Assembly: GCF_018403285.1 (NCBI RefSeq)
Contig: NZ_BOSJ01000009.1
Span: forward strand, 1 to 64,000
DNA length: 64,000 nt
Direction: 5' to 3'
Source of the DNA: Paenibacillus sp. J45TS6
GTDB lineage: Bacteria > Bacillota > Bacilli > Paenibacillales > Paenibacillaceae
Program-made: the position numbers and the translations under genes
Notes under the pieces: generated by a model
The model's input: the letters and a program-made list of their open reading frames with translations, nothing else
What the model was told of the DNA's origin: nothing
The model's database searches: none
Shown here: positions 8,953 through 18,060 of the stretch, in pieces
How positions within the stretch are numbered: the stretch's first letter is position 1
Layout of the letters: the number at the start of each line of letters is the position of its first letter

Positions 8953-9441
8953 TTACAAAAGGTTTGGTAAGTAATAATTATATGATCTATACATATTGTT
9001 AGTTTTAATCTTACTTCCTTCAACTAATCCATTTTTTGTTTGCCAAGCATTTAGTATGATTGCTTTGCTTAGTTCAATAATCTCTTTAGATTTCTCTATT
9101 TCACTTATGTCCCAGTATTTAATATCAGCGATTTCATTTTCATCTTTTTTTAGGGTTCCTGATACAAGCATGAGTTCAAATACTACATATACATTTGTTT
9201 GCATCCCTTCATTTTGGTGCTGCGTTCCAGAACGAAGACAAACTACTCTTGCAGTTTTCGTATTTAATCCTGTTTCTTCTTTAAACTCTCTAATTGCTGC
9301 TTCTTCAATGGATTCACCGGATTCAAGGAAGCCACCTGGTAACATCCACATACCTTGATTAGCACCATATTTGATTTTCACCAATAAGACTGAATCATCT
9401 TTAAACAATACGCCTCCACATGAAATACTGCTATTGTTCAT
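8953..9441 (-). CDS. NUDIX hydrolase
   Basis: A 162-residue NUDIX enzyme. The NUDIX box runs from GFLESGES through REFKEETGL, near residues 37-59, with the invariant Gly, Arg and two Glu. Substrates are nucleoside diphosphates linked to another moiety; the specificity here is unknown. The start codon overlaps the end of the HAD gene (9431-9441), so the pair is likely translationally coupled. Confidence 0.85.
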   Translation of the reverse strand: MNNSSISCGGVLFKDDSVLLVKIKYGANQGMWMLPGGFLESGESIEEAAIREFKEETGLNTKTARVVCLRSGTQHQNEGMQTNVYVVFELMLVSGTLKKDENEIADIKYWDISEIEKSKEIIELSKAIILNAWQTKNGLVEGSKIKTNNMYRSYNYYLPNLL

Positions 9442-10039
9442 ACGAATCCTCCCCGAGTCCTAATAGTCCATTTATATGTACAATCCATTTTCCGTTCTGA
9501 TCTGCAATATAGGTGTTCCATAACCTTTCTTGTGCGGGTTTTAGGTTTTTTTCTTGATCATCTATATACCATACTTGTCCATTCAGATTCAGTTTCTTAT
9601 GAACAAGCTCGTATATTTTAGGGTCAGGTTTACACAGTCCAACTTCACTTGAGATGGTGAGACTCTTTATATAGGGTAACATGGGTCTAAATAACGGTTC
9701 GATCCATTCTGCCCGGTGATTGCTAAGGATATGAATGTCAGTGAGCTTACTCCATGTTGGAATATAATTAAAAGCGGGTAAATACCCGAGATGCTTGAAT
9801 AGTATCCGTTTTGCTTCTTCGATTTCTATCGAAGGACACTGTATCTTAAGCCATTGCCAAAAATCATCTTCGCTTATCTTCCCAGACCATAAAGATTCAC
9901 GAATTTCCTGTTTATACTGGGCTCGTAAATGTTCATGCGGGATATCTGCTTTTTCCGCAATCTCATACCAAAATGTCGGAGAAAGATTGGTGATAAGTAC
10001 TCCGGCTGCATCAAGAATCAGTTGATATGGGTGGCTCAT
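9431..10039 (-). CDS. HAD-superfamily hydrolase
   Basis: A 202-residue haloacid-dehalogenase-type phosphatase. Motif I is LILDAAGVL, where the usual second Asp of DxD is Ala. Motif II is ILSNHR, motif III includes CKPDPKIY, and motif IV is WYIDDQEKN. Loss of the second Asp resembles the DxAGV variants in some HAD family members and may change the chemistry. It overlaps the NUDIX gene downstream and follows the cytidine deaminase gene by 6 bases. Confidence 0.8.
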   Translation of the reverse strand: MSHPYQLILDAAGVLITNLSPTFWYEIAEKADIPHEHLRAQYKQEIRESLWSGKISEDDFWQWLKIQCPSIEIEEAKRILFKHLGYLPAFNYIPTWSKLTDIHILSNHRAEWIEPLFRPMLPYIKSLTISSEVGLCKPDPKIYELVHKKLNLNGQVWYIDDQEKNLKPAQERLWNTYIADQNGKWIVHINGLLGLGEDSYEQ

Positions 10040-10045
10040 CCTATT

Positions 10046-10465
10046 CTATTCCCCTCTTTTATATTTCTCCGGAAGCAATTCACTAACTTTTACTTTTATG
10101 TACTGATTTTCTTTCTTTAAAATTACATTTATCTCCGGTCCATAATCACTTATTAATTCTCTACAGATCCCGCAAGGAGAAACGACTTCTATTTCTTGTA
10201 CTTCTTCAGTTAGATCCGGATGCCTTACTGCTACAATCGTATCAAAATCGCATTCCCCCTCTGAAATTGCTTTTCCTAATACAACAGCTTCAGCACATAC
10301 GGACACTCTTCCGATATAGGCCTCTAAATGAACGGCTGAATAAGTCTTACCGGTTTTCGTTCTTATTGCTGCTCCCACATGGTGTTTTCCCTCTTTATAT
10401 AATTCTTTTATCGTTTTTTTCGCAGCATCAATCAGCTGTATGTCTTCATTCGTTAATGAACTCAT
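10046..10465 (-). CDS. Cytidine deaminase-family protein
   Basis: A 139-residue zinc-dependent nucleoside deaminase. SVCAEAVVLGKAI gives the first zinc ligand (Cys) and catalytic Glu, and VSPCGICRELI gives the two remaining zinc Cys. The N-terminal region has HVGAAIRTKTG. It may be a cytidine deaminase or a blasticidin-S-deaminase-like variant. AGGAGTG precedes the ATG. It heads the tightly packed HAD-NUDIX group. The 192-base gap upstream shows no gene. Confidence 0.85.
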   Translation of the reverse strand: MSSLTNEDIQLIDAAKKTIKELYKEGKHHVGAAIRTKTGKTYSAVHLEAYIGRVSVCAEAVVLGKAISEGECDFDTIVAVRHPDLTEEVQEIEVVSPCGICRELISDYGPEINVILKKENQYIKVKVSELLPEKYKRGE

Positions 10466-10657
10466 AGATTACACTCCTATTCTAAATACCGCATTCCATT
10501 ATTTTTCCAGCAAAAAGCAATTCTTATATAATTCAAGTACTCCTCTGGGGTTGAACATCAAATTCGTTTAATATAAACCGCGGAACGTCGAATACAGGGT
10601 CACCGCTGACCCCTTTAGTGCCTGTTCATGATAAATCTACCTCCGCTCCATTCGAGT

Positions 10658-11071
10658 TCATCGCTCTTCTTTCTCGTTTAAAATCTCCATCATCGTCGCT
10701 TTGGCTTTCTCATCTAATATATAATGTCCGGTATCCTCATGATCAGTAAGTAGATTTGATCCATCAGATATCCACATAGACAATTCCCTTTTTTCCCCGT
10801 TCTTTAATGTTAGTTCTGCCGCATAGTCCGCTGGACGTATATCAAGCTGTCCTTTATCAAATATCCCGCTGCTTATTGCATTCAGATAACGAACCATTTC
10901 TTCTTGTGGTAGGGTTATGACAGTGCCGTCTCCCATCTGTAGATCAACTCCGCTAACGTCTTCTATGCTGATCGAGTGTTTATTTCCCCAAGTCATATTT
11001 GCAACATCTTGATTCTGACAACCTGTCAGCAATATTGCGAGAAAAATAAAAACCATGAATATTTTTTTCAT
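10658..11071 (-). CDS. Lipoprotein of unknown function
   Basis: A 137-residue lipoprotein. LLTGC at residues 14-18 is the lipobox, after a short KK-initiated hydrophobic signal. The mature part of about 120 residues contains short beta-rich segments (QMGDGTVITL and ELTLKNGEKR). Family not recognised. It is monocistronic as far as can be seen. The 224 bases between it and the divergent small membrane gene at 11296 probably hold two promoters, but none was convincing. Confidence 0.65.
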   Translation of the reverse strand: MKKIFMVFIFLAILLTGCQNQDVANMTWGNKHSISIEDVSGVDLQMGDGTVITLPQEEMVRYLNAISSGIFDKGQLDIRPADYAAELTLKNGEKRELSMWISDGSNLLTDHEDTGHYILDEKAKATMMEILNEKEER

Positions 11072-11295
11072 AGTCAGCTCTACTTTCTAACACTTTCGTG
11101 CTTTATAGGATCGAGATAATTGCATCCTTAATTTAATTCACCCACCTCATAAAATAGGTCCTTTTGCTAAATAAGAGAATTTGTGTTCGATGTGTTACTA
11201 TATTAAAGAAACATTCGATTTCGAATGAACCTCTTAGAACCAATTCAAGTCGCCAGAAAAAATACAAATATATTGATGAAATGAAGGGATCTTAT

Positions 11296-11586
11296 ATGCT
11301 ATTAGCTCTATTGATCTTCTGTATTCTGTTCTCCATCTTATTTATTGTGAAAAGTGAAGATGGACGTTACTTATCAAAACTCTCTTTACTTGTTTTCGCT
11401 CTGTCCATAGTAATCAATATCTTACTTATCAATGATGCTGTATTTATTGGAACACAAAATGATACTGAGTTTTTATATCTTTTTGAGATCCACCTGAATG
11501 ACGTATTTACGTATGTTAGAGCGATTACTTATGTTTCTATTATTTCTTTAGTATGTTACTTTGGATTTCATGCGGCGAATAAGTAA
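11296..11586 (+). CDS. Small membrane protein (three predicted helices)
   Basis: A 96-residue hydrophobic protein, MLLALLIFC and onwards, with three membrane segments at about residues 1-20, 28-50 and 68-92. The start at 11296 is chosen because AAGGGA lies 6 bases upstream; reading frames further upstream begin at poorer codons. It is the only plus-strand gene in the first 13 kb. Its 3' end faces the DJ-1 gene, 16 bases away. Function unknown. Confidence 0.5.
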   Translation: MLLALLIFCILFSILFIVKSEDGRYLSKLSLLVFALSIVINILLINDAVFIGTQNDTEFLYLFEIHLNDVFTYVRAITYVSIISLVCYFGFHAANK

Positions 11587-11602
11587 ATTCACAATAACTT
11601 GA

Positions 11603-12202
11603 CTACAGAATTTCCCGATTCCATCCATACTCTAATCTTGAAGCAGTTTCTACAGCTCGCTCTTCACCTAATAATTTGGAGACAACATGCAAAGAAGCAT
11701 CCATTCCAGCCGTAACACCTGCAGACATCACGATCTTGCCATTGTCTACGTATCTAACATCTCTCAAGATTTCACAATCCTTAGGTGCCACTTGTGCTAA
11801 CAAGTCCATAGCCCGCTGATTCGTTGTTACTTTAAGTCCGCTTAATAAATTCGCCTTTGCTAGCAATAGGGCACCTGTACATATGGATAATACAATTTCT
11901 GAGTTTTCCGAAGTACGCCTAATCCACGATGTTAGTTCTGAGTTGTTCATTTCCGTCCTTGCCCCAATACCTCCAGGGACTACTAAAATATCAGGCTTCG
12001 GACAATCACTAAAGTTATATTTAGGAGCAACGGTAAAAGAACTTATCGTATTTATTAACTCCGACTTCTCGCTGACTGTATACGTATAAAAGTCTTTTCC
12101 CCAATCGCTTGCGGTGGCAAATACATCAAATGCTCCGCAAAAATCTAAGCCATCGACATGTTCATACAGCAGTACGGCTACATTCCTTTTTCTTATCACC
12201 AA
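11603..12202 (-). CDS. DJ-1/PfpI family protein
   Basis: A 199-residue glutamine-amidotransferase-like protein. The nucleophile-elbow Cys is in IVLSICTGALLLA near residue 105, with PGGIGAR near 75 and MSAGVTAGMDA near 155. This resembles the N-terminal domain of GlxA-type regulators without their HTH domain. The start is a TTG (12202) or GTG (12199) behind AGGAG. Roles in the family include glyoxalase, protease or isonitrile hydratase activity, not distinguishable here. Confidence 0.8.
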   Translation of the reverse strand: MVIRKRNVAVLLYEHVDGLDFCGAFDVFATASDWGKDFYTYTVSEKSELINTISSFTVAPKYNFSDCPKPDILVVPGGIGARTEMNNSELTSWIRRTSENSEIVLSICTGALLLAKANLLSGLKVTTNQRAMDLLAQVAPKDCEILRDVRYVDNGKIVMSAGVTAGMDASLHVVSKLLGEERAVETASRLEYGWNREIL

Positions 12203-12308
12203 GATCAGCTCCTAAATATATAATTATCAAATCATGAACCAGGCTTGATCGCTCTCCAAATGAATTTATGTTCTCTAACGCCAATTCTTCCGTTAATGAT
12301 ATTTTCAT

Positions 12309-12845
12309 TTAATTTCTTCTCAATGTATAACTCATAATTTCTCTCATCGTTTCTTCAGGAGTATGATTTTTCGTATAAATAATATGTTTCGCTAACTTCT
12401 CATTGGAGTAATGCTCAACAAAATGTCGATTAAAATCAAGTTCAGAGCGTTCACATAGAATCTGTGCAGACTCTTCTCTATTTCTCGAAGGGATTAATAG
12501 AAAAACAAAAGGTTCGTTATGCAGCGCTCGATCTACTTTCTGAAATAAAGCTTCCTCTTCATAAACAGAATGCCCTGCACCAAAATCAATAATATGATCT
12601 GTATATTCTTCAAAAACCCGAACAACCAAGTGAGCTTCAAACGGCTTCCAATATTTATACTTCTCCCAAAAACCATACTTTTCTTGCAATTCTAAAGCAT
12701 GATTGTGATCATAATTTAATTCTTCGTAATATTTGTATCTTATGTCATCAAGCGAACATCTCGGCATTCCTGTCTTTTGAGATAACAACTCAGCAACCGT
12801 TGATTTCCCCGCACAAATTGGTCCAATTAAAATAATATTCGCCAT
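12309..12845 (-). CDS. Shikimate-kinase-like P-loop kinase
   Basis: A roughly 178-residue nucleotide-dependent kinase-like protein. Walker A is GPICAGKST and CSLDDIRY follows as the substrate-binding region. The ATG at 12845 is preferred because GGGAG sits 8 bases upstream; an upstream in-frame ATG lacks a site at good distance. It resembles the shikimate/gluconate kinase fold, but the aroK substrate Arg residues are not obvious, so the substrate is unknown. It follows the GNAT gene on the same strand. Confidence 0.7.
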   Translation of the reverse strand: MANIILIGPICAGKSTVAELLSQKTGMPRCSLDDIRYKYYEELNYDHNHALELQEKYGFWEKYKYWKPFEAHLVVRVFEEYTDHIIDFGAGHSVYEEEALFQKVDRALHNEPFVFLLIPSRNREESAQILCERSELDFNRHFVEHYSNEKLAKHIIYTKNHTPEETMREIMSYTLRRN

Positions 12846-12880
12846 TCGTTTTTCTCCCATGCAAATTACTATTTTCCCTC

Positions 12881-13426
12881 TTAAAATATATATTCGTCCC
12901 TTAACAATCCGTAGCACGCGAGGTCTTCATACTCGCCCCACTTTTTAACATGCTGTCTTAATAATCCTTCATATTTCATACCAATCTTTTGCATAACTTT
13001 ACCTGATGCAGGATTTCTCGCTAAATGACGAGCATAGATTCGGTTCAGTTTCATTTCTTCAAATGCATAATGCACGATCCCTTTTGCAGCTTCTGTACAA
13101 TATCCATTACTCTTATACTTTCTTCCAATCCAATAGGCGAGTTCTCCATGATCAAAATTCTTATTGCATCCAATCGTTATCGCGCCAATCAAATAAGATT
13201 CCTCTTTATGTACAATAGCTAAAGTAAGTGATCTTTCTTCATTAAAATGTTCAGTATGTGTATCGATCCAAGCCTTTGCCATCCCATCCTCATAAGGATG
13301 CGGGATATATAGTGTCGTCTCAGCAATATACTTATCGCCTGCTAATTCTTGGACCTGCTCGGCATCCTCTTGACGAAATGGTCGCAAGGAAAGTCTTTTT
13401 AATGGAATCGTCGGTAATTCTTTCAT
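12881..13426 (-). CDS. GNAT N-acetyltransferase (RimJ/RimL-like)
   Basis: A 181-residue acetyltransferase beginning MKELPTIPLKRLSLRP. It has the RimJ/RimL-type LRPFRQED N-terminus, ELAYWIGRKYKSNGYCTEAA as the acetyl-CoA loop and RNPASGKVMQKIGMKYEG near the C-terminus. The start at 13426 is behind an AAGGAGG with 8-base spacing. The acceptor may be a ribosomal protein N-terminus or a small molecule. It is the promoter-proximal gene of the minus-strand run. Confidence 0.85.
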   Translation of the reverse strand: MKELPTIPLKRLSLRPFRQEDAEQVQELAGDKYIAETTLYIPHPYEDGMAKAWIDTHTEHFNEERSLTLAIVHKEESYLIGAITIGCNKNFDHGELAYWIGRKYKSNGYCTEAAKGIVHYAFEEMKLNRIYARHLARNPASGKVMQKIGMKYEGLLRQHVKKWGEYEDLACYGLLRDEYIF

Positions 13427-13593
13427 AGAACATCCTCCTTCATACCTGAATGGAAAACACCACTTTGTTATTCCATAAATATACATATATTCACATCACG
13501 ATTCTACCCTCTACAGTTAAAATATAAAATAAATGGATAAATGGTCTTTATGACTACTTCCACTTTTTTCATTCACAAAAAATACATAATTCA

Positions 13594-13609
13594 TGTGATT
13601 TTACTCACT
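13594..13609. promoter_or_regulatory. Upstream FNR/CRP-type palindrome before nirB
   Basis: TGTGA-TTTTAC-TCACT, one mismatch from the Bacillus Fnr consensus TGTGA-N6-TCACA. It lies 119 bases upstream of a second, perfect site. It could serve nirB as an auxiliary site or the divergent GNAT gene. Confidence 0.5.
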
Positions 13610-13712
13610 CTATGTAATTTAAAAGTCTATATTATTAAATATATAAAGAAGTCAATTATTAACAAGCTACACGCAATTGGAAATGAAAATGCTCTCTTTT
13701 TTTTAATATTTA

Positions 13713-13754
13713 TGTGAAAAAAGTCACATACTTAATTTACCTCGCTTACTATAA
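13713..13754 (+). promoter_or_regulatory. FNR-dependent nirB promoter
   Basis: TGTGA-AAAAAG-TCACA at 13713-13728 is a perfect FNR half-site pair. A TACTAT/CTATAA -10 element follows at 13747-13754. This puts the palindrome centre about 39-41 bases before the expected transcription start, the class II activator geometry. The GGAGG before nirB follows at 13785-13792. Confidence 0.75.
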
Positions 13755-13801
13755 AAATAACTTTGCAGGATATCAGTGGAATCGATGAGGAGGAACTAAC
13801 T

Positions 13802-16231
13802 ATGACACAAAAACAAAAGCTTGTTGTTGTTGGTAACGGAATGGCTGGCATGAACACAATTGAACAGCTTCTTAAACTTACAGATCAATACAGCATTACA
13901 GTAATTGGTGCTGAGCCCCACCCTAACTATAATCGTATCATGCTTTCTTATGTATTAGAGGGAAGCAAGACGATTGATGATATTGTAATTAATGATCGTG
14001 CATGGTATGAATCGGCCGGGATTCACCTGGTTACAGGTAAACGCGGTACGAAAATTAATACAGAACAAAAAACAGTTCAAATGGATGATGGATCGGCAGT
14101 TGACTATGATCGCCTGATTATCGCGACAGGTTCGAATCCATTTATTCTCCCTATTCCGGGTTCTGATCTCGAAGGTGTCATTGGCTTCCGCGATATTGAA
14201 GACTGTGAGACGATGATTGCAGCAGCATCGAAGTATAAAAAAGCTGCTGTCATCGGCGGTGGATTGTTAGGCCTGGAAGCAGCGAAAGGACTTGTTCAGC
14301 TAGGCATGGATGTAACTGTTGTTCATCTGCCTGATTATCTCATGGAACGTCAACTTGATGTAACTGCAGCTAAAATGCTGGAAAAAGAACTGGAAAGCCA
14401 AGGTATTAAATTCGCATTAGGTAAACAGACCTCTGCTTTAAAAGGGGATACTCGCGTTACCGGCCTTACTTTTACAGATGGTACTGAGCTCGAAGCGGAG
14501 TTAGTCGTTATGTCTGTTGGTATTCGTCCAAATACGGAACTTGCAAACAATAGTGGAATCGAAGTAAATCGCGGTATTGTTGTTGATGATTACATGCAGA
14601 CTTCTGTACCTGATGTATTCGCAGTTGGTGAATGTACGGAACACCGCGGCACATGCTACGGTCTCGTAGCACCATTATTTGAGCAAGGTGCGGTACTTGC
14701 GAAGTCCCTTGCGGGCGTGGAAACAAAGCCATACGAAGGATCGATCTGCTCCACGAAGCTTAAAATTTCGGGCGTTGATGTATTCTCAACCGGTACTTTT
14801 ATGGAAGAAAAACAACATACAACCATTACAATGCATGACGGATGGAAAGGTACGTATAAAAAGATTGTAATGCAGGACAACGTAATCGTTGGTGCTGTAC
14901 TATTTGGGGACATTGATGACTCTTCCCGACTTGAGCGGTTCGTTAAAAAAGGCGAACTTATGACGGAAGAATTGTATGCAGAATTAACAGGAACAGGCGG
15001 ATGCTGCGGCGGTGGTGCCAAAGCGAACGTAGCAGCTGAACTAACTGATGAAGATATCGTCTGCGGCTGTAATGGTGTAACGAAAAAAATGATTGTCGAT
15101 GCCGTTACTATTGACGGTCTAACTACTCTTGATCAAGTGAAAATGAAAACAGGCGCATCCCGCTCTTGCGGCGGATGTAAACCGCTGGTAGAACAAGTAA
15201 TGCAGCTTGTCCTAGGAAATGGATTTGATGCAGAAGTTAAAGAAGGTATTTGCGGTTGCACAACGATGTCGAGAGATGAAATTGTTGAGGCAATTAAACA
15301 GCAAAATCTTCATACCGTGGCAGAAGTAACGAAAGCTCTGGAATGGAGTCAACCAGAAGGATGCTCGAAGTGCCGCCCTGCTCTGAACTACTATCTCGGT
15401 ATGCTGTGGCCAACCACTTATCAAGATGAACCTGCTTCTCGCTTTGTTAATGAGCGTATGAACGCGAATATTCAGAAAGACGGAACTTATACCGTTGTTC
15501 CTCGGATGTATGGCGGTATGACAACACCACAGGATTTGAAAAAGATTGCCGATATATCGATTAAATATAATCTGCCTCTTGTGAAAATGACAGGCGGTCA
15601 ACGGATCGGCATGATGGGTGTGAAAAAAGAAGATCTGCCTAAAGTGTGGGAAGAGCTGAATATGCCATCTGGTTATGCTTATGCGAAATCCCTGCGTACC
15701 GTTAAGACTTGTGTCGGCTCTGCTTACTGCCGTTTTGGTACACAGGATTCCCTCCATATCGGTGAACTGATTGAACGTAAATTTGAACGTATCGACTTCC
15801 CTGCCAAAGTCAAATTTGCAGTGAACGGTTGTCCACGTAACTGTGCAGAATCTTGTACAAAAGATATTGGTATCGTCGGTAATGACGGCGGCTGGGAAAT
15901 TTATGTAGGCGGTAACGGCGGTATTAAAGCAAGACTTGCTGATCTGCTATGCAAAGTAAAAACAGATGAAGAACTAATCGAAATCAGTGCTGCTGTACTT
16001 CAGTTCTACAGAGAAACAGCTAAATATTTAGAGCGTACTTCGGATTGGGTAGAACGTGTGGGACTTGATCTCATTCAACGTAACACGGTAACAGACGTAG
16101 AACAACGGAAACAGCTTGCTGAGCGAATGGATATTGCACTAAGCCGTACGGAAGATCCATGGCAAAAAGTATTGAAAGATCAAAAACTGAAAGAAACCTT
16201 ATTTGAAAAAGTAGTCGTTGCGAAATCTTAA
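13802..16231 (+). CDS. nirB: Nitrite reductase [NAD(P)H] large subunit NirB
   Basis: An 809-residue soluble flavo-ferredoxin nitrite reductase that reduces nitrite to ammonium using NAD(P)H. An FAD Rossmann motif VVGNGMAG is at residues 9-16, with a second NAD-binding GGGLLGLEAAKG near 163. Cys-rich BFD-type [2Fe-2S] segments (CGCNGVTK, RSCGGCKP, GCSKCRP) lie near 420-525. The sulfite/nitrite reductase core carries CVGSAYC and GCPRNCAESC, the siroheme-[4Fe-4S] ligands. The ATG at 13802 follows GGAGG. It is first in nirB-nirD-nirC, downstream of FNR-type sites, so it is expected to act in anaerobic nitrite detoxification and ammonium production. Confidence 0.95.
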   Translation: MTQKQKLVVVGNGMAGMNTIEQLLKLTDQYSITVIGAEPHPNYNRIMLSYVLEGSKTIDDIVINDRAWYESAGIHLVTGKRGTKINTEQKTVQMDDGSAVDYDRLIIATGSNPFILPIPGSDLEGVIGFRDIEDCETMIAAASKYKKAAVIGGGLLGLEAAKGLVQLGMDVTVVHLPDYLMERQLDVTAAKMLEKELESQGIKFALGKQTSALKGDTRVTGLTFTDGTELEAELVVMSVGIRPNTELANNSGIEVNRGIVVDDYMQTSVPDVFAVGECTEHRGTCYGLVAPLFEQGAVLAKSLAGVETKPYEGSICSTKLKISGVDVFSTGTFMEEKQHTTITMHDGWKGTYKKIVMQDNVIVGAVLFGDIDDSSRLERFVKKGELMTEELYAELTGTGGCCGGGAKANVAAELTDEDIVCGCNGVTKKMIVDAVTIDGLTTLDQVKMKTGASRSCGGCKPLVEQVMQLVLGNGFDAEVKEGICGCTTMSRDEIVEAIKQQNLHTVAEVTKALEWSQPEGCSKCRPALNYYLGMLWPTTYQDEPASRFVNERMNANIQKDGTYTVVPRMYGGMTTPQDLKKIADISIKYNLPLVKMTGGQRIGMMGVKKEDLPKVWEELNMPSGYAYAKSLRTVKTCVGSAYCRFGTQDSLHIGELIERKFERIDFPAKVKFAVNGCPRNCAESCTKDIGIVGNDGGWEIYVGGNGGIKARLADLLCKVKTDEELIEISAAVLQFYRETAKYLERTSDWVERVGLDLIQRNTVTDVEQRKQLAERMDIALSRTEDPWQKVLKDQKLKETLFEKVVVAKS

Positions 16232-16260
16232 GTATACAATGCATAAAGGAGTGTTCATAG

Positions 16261-16587
16261 ATGTCTAATACGATCACCGAAAAGTCAGTTTATATCGGGA
16301 CGACAGATGAATTTTTAGAACGTGTAGGAAGAACGGTTGTGATTGAGGACCTCAAACTCGCTATATTTAAAACTGCTGAACAGATCTATGCACTGGAGGA
16401 TCGCAATCCTCATCCCAAAGGCGGGCCTTTGAACGAAGGGATTGTCTCTGGACCCTATGTGTATGACCCTTTGTATGATTGGAAAATTGATATGCGGGAT
16501 GGATGCGTTCAAGCACCGGACGAAGGTCAAGTTCGCACGTTCCCCGTTTTTGTAGAAGAAAATAAAATATATGTTACAATAAGTTAA
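16261..16587 (+). CDS. nirD: Nitrite reductase small subunit NirD
   Basis: A 108-residue Rieske-fold small subunit of the NirBD enzyme. The region that would bear the Rieske cluster (NPHPKGGPLNEG and onwards to YDPLYDWKIDM) lacks the Cys ligands, as usual for NirD, so it is structural rather than an electron carrier. AAAGGAG precedes the ATG 29 bases after nirB. It assembles with NirB in the cytosol. Confidence 0.93.
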   Translation: MSNTITEKSVYIGTTDEFLERVGRTVVIEDLKLAIFKTAEQIYALEDRNPHPKGGPLNEGIVSGPYVYDPLYDWKIDMRDGCVQAPDEGQVRTFPVFVEENKIYVTIS

Positions 16588-16653
16588 AATCTGGTGATAT
16601 AAACACTATTAACTAATCGTTATTCGTAACCATTCATAAGGCAGGGGAAGACG

Positions 16654-17439
16654 ATGTTCCAATCAACGATCGAACTGGTTAATCAGTCAGTAGAAGCGAA
16701 AAAGAAGCTTATGCAAACAAGTTTGTTACGTTACTTCATTGCTGCCATGCTTGCAGGGGCTTATATTGGAATTGGTATTATGCTTATTTTCACAGTAGGC
16801 GGTTCATTCAAAGCCGCAGGCTCTCCAGCCGTTCAGCTCGTCATGGGGATGTCTTTCGGCATTGCACTCACACTTGTCATCTTTGCAGGTTCTGAATTAT
16901 TTACCGGTAACAATATGCTCTTCACAGTAAGCAGTTTATCGAAGCAAACCTCTTGGGCTTTTACATTTAAGAATTGGGCAATCGTCTTCTTCGGCAACTT
17001 GCTTGGCGCTGTCGTACTTTGCCTTCTGATCTATGGATCTGGTGTGTTCGGAAAAATCCCGCCAGATCACCTGCTCTTTACAGCCGCTGCAGGAAAAATG
17101 ACCATGCCTATTGACCAATTGTTTTTCCGTGGCATTTTATGTAACTGGCTCGTATGTTTGGCTATATGGACATCGATGAGAACGAAAGAAGACACAGCTA
17201 AACTTATTCTCATCTGGTGGATGCTGTACGCATTTATTGCGGCAGGATTCGAGCATAGTGTAGCCAATATGTCACTCATGACCATTGCTCTTATGCTGCC
17301 TGGGCATCCAGAAACGATTACATTTGCAGGATGGCTGCATAATATAATTCCTGTTACTCTTGGGAATATCGTTGGCGGCTCCGTTTTTGTAGGTATGGCC
17401 TACTGGTTTATGAGTTCGGCAAAATCGAAAAAACAATAA
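16654..17439 (+). CDS. nirC: Formate/nitrite transporter family protein NirC
   Basis: A 261-residue integral membrane channel of the FNT family with six hydrophobic segments. It has AGAYIGIGI in the first helix, the GSELFTGN motif and the WGNxxG-like segment FFGNLLGAV, and HSVANM near residue 201. In this operon it most likely moves nitrite across the membrane, supplying NirBD or relieving nitrite build-up made by the nitrate reductase. It ends just before a strong terminator. Confidence 0.92.
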   Translation: MFQSTIELVNQSVEAKKKLMQTSLLRYFIAAMLAGAYIGIGIMLIFTVGGSFKAAGSPAVQLVMGMSFGIALTLVIFAGSELFTGNNMLFTVSSLSKQTSWAFTFKNWAIVFFGNLLGAVVLCLLIYGSGVFGKIPPDHLLFTAAAGKMTMPIDQLFFRGILCNWLVCLAIWTSMRTKEDTAKLILIWWMLYAFIAAGFEHSVANMSLMTIALMLPGHPETITFAGWLHNIIPVTLGNIVGGSVFVGMAYWFMSSAKSKKQ

Positions 17440-17448
17440 AAAAGATAA

Positions 17449-17515
17449 CCCCTTTGTGATTCACTTCGGCACGGTCCATCCGGCCTGAAGTGCAGCGCAC
17501 AAAGGGGCTTTTTTT
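17449..17515. terminator. Strong, probably bidirectional terminator after nirC
   Basis: CCCCTTTGTG pairs with CACAAAGGGG, with an inner CACTTC/GAAGTG stem, and is followed by a run of seven T on the plus strand. The minus strand also ends in a T-rich tract, so it can serve the converging fragment at 17514. Confidence 0.9.
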
Positions 17516-17822
17516 ATAACAAAGATTCAGCAATAGATATGACCCAATCCCGGTCACTACCTTCCGTTCCTATCTCATATTGCAGCGCCTTACCACGTGA
17601 GTCCATTTCAATCCAGATCAATTGTTGTTTCTCATCATCTCCAATGTACACAGCCTCATTCCCTCGTATCTGTACATTTTCATATGTATAGTCCTCTAGA
17701 TCGGATAATTGAATTCGGCTTTTTGTAGTTCCAAATATTCGGAACTCAAAATCCCGCCCCCCCTTGTTATAAGTGACACTTAAACCGACTAATGTATGAT
17801 TTGGCCTCAGATCTCGCAACAC
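17514..17822 (-). pseudogene. C-terminal fragment of a DUF4367-type protein
   Basis: About 102 codons resemble the DUF4367 domain often found at the extracellular end of anti-sigma-like proteins: VYIGDDEKQQLIWIE and a C-terminal WVISIAESLL. There is no ATG, no signal or membrane segment, and an in-frame stop lies about 15 codons upstream of the TTG at 17822. The IS200/IS605 element inserted about 55 bases beyond, so the fragment is probably a leftover of a gene broken before or by that insertion. The ribosome-binding evidence is poor. Confidence 0.55.
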
Positions 17823-17876
17823 TACGTGCTTGCCCGTTCTTCTGCTTTCCTCTTATCAAATCTATTTCTTGGTTCG

Positions 17877-18060
17877 GTGAACTACCCACCACTTACGCTA
17901 CGCTTAGAAGTGGGGGCTTCTTGGGAAGTAGAACCTTTTGATAGCATTCTATATGAACCAAGCTAACAAGGTCGTTCCGACCTCTAAAATATAGACCATC
18001 TTACATAGCTAATTTGACCAAATTGAGAGAAGCGTTATAATCTCGGTCATGTTGTGTGTG
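17877..18060 (-). ncRNA. Predicted TnpB omega RNA (reRNA)
   Basis: TnpB guides derive from the right end of the element, overlapping the 3' end of tnpB. The conserved right-end hairpin here would form the scaffold terminus. The predicted guide is the flank just outside the element, minus strand from 17876 downwards, beginning CGAACCAAGAAATAG. The 5' limit is arbitrary and expression is not shown. Confidence 0.4.
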
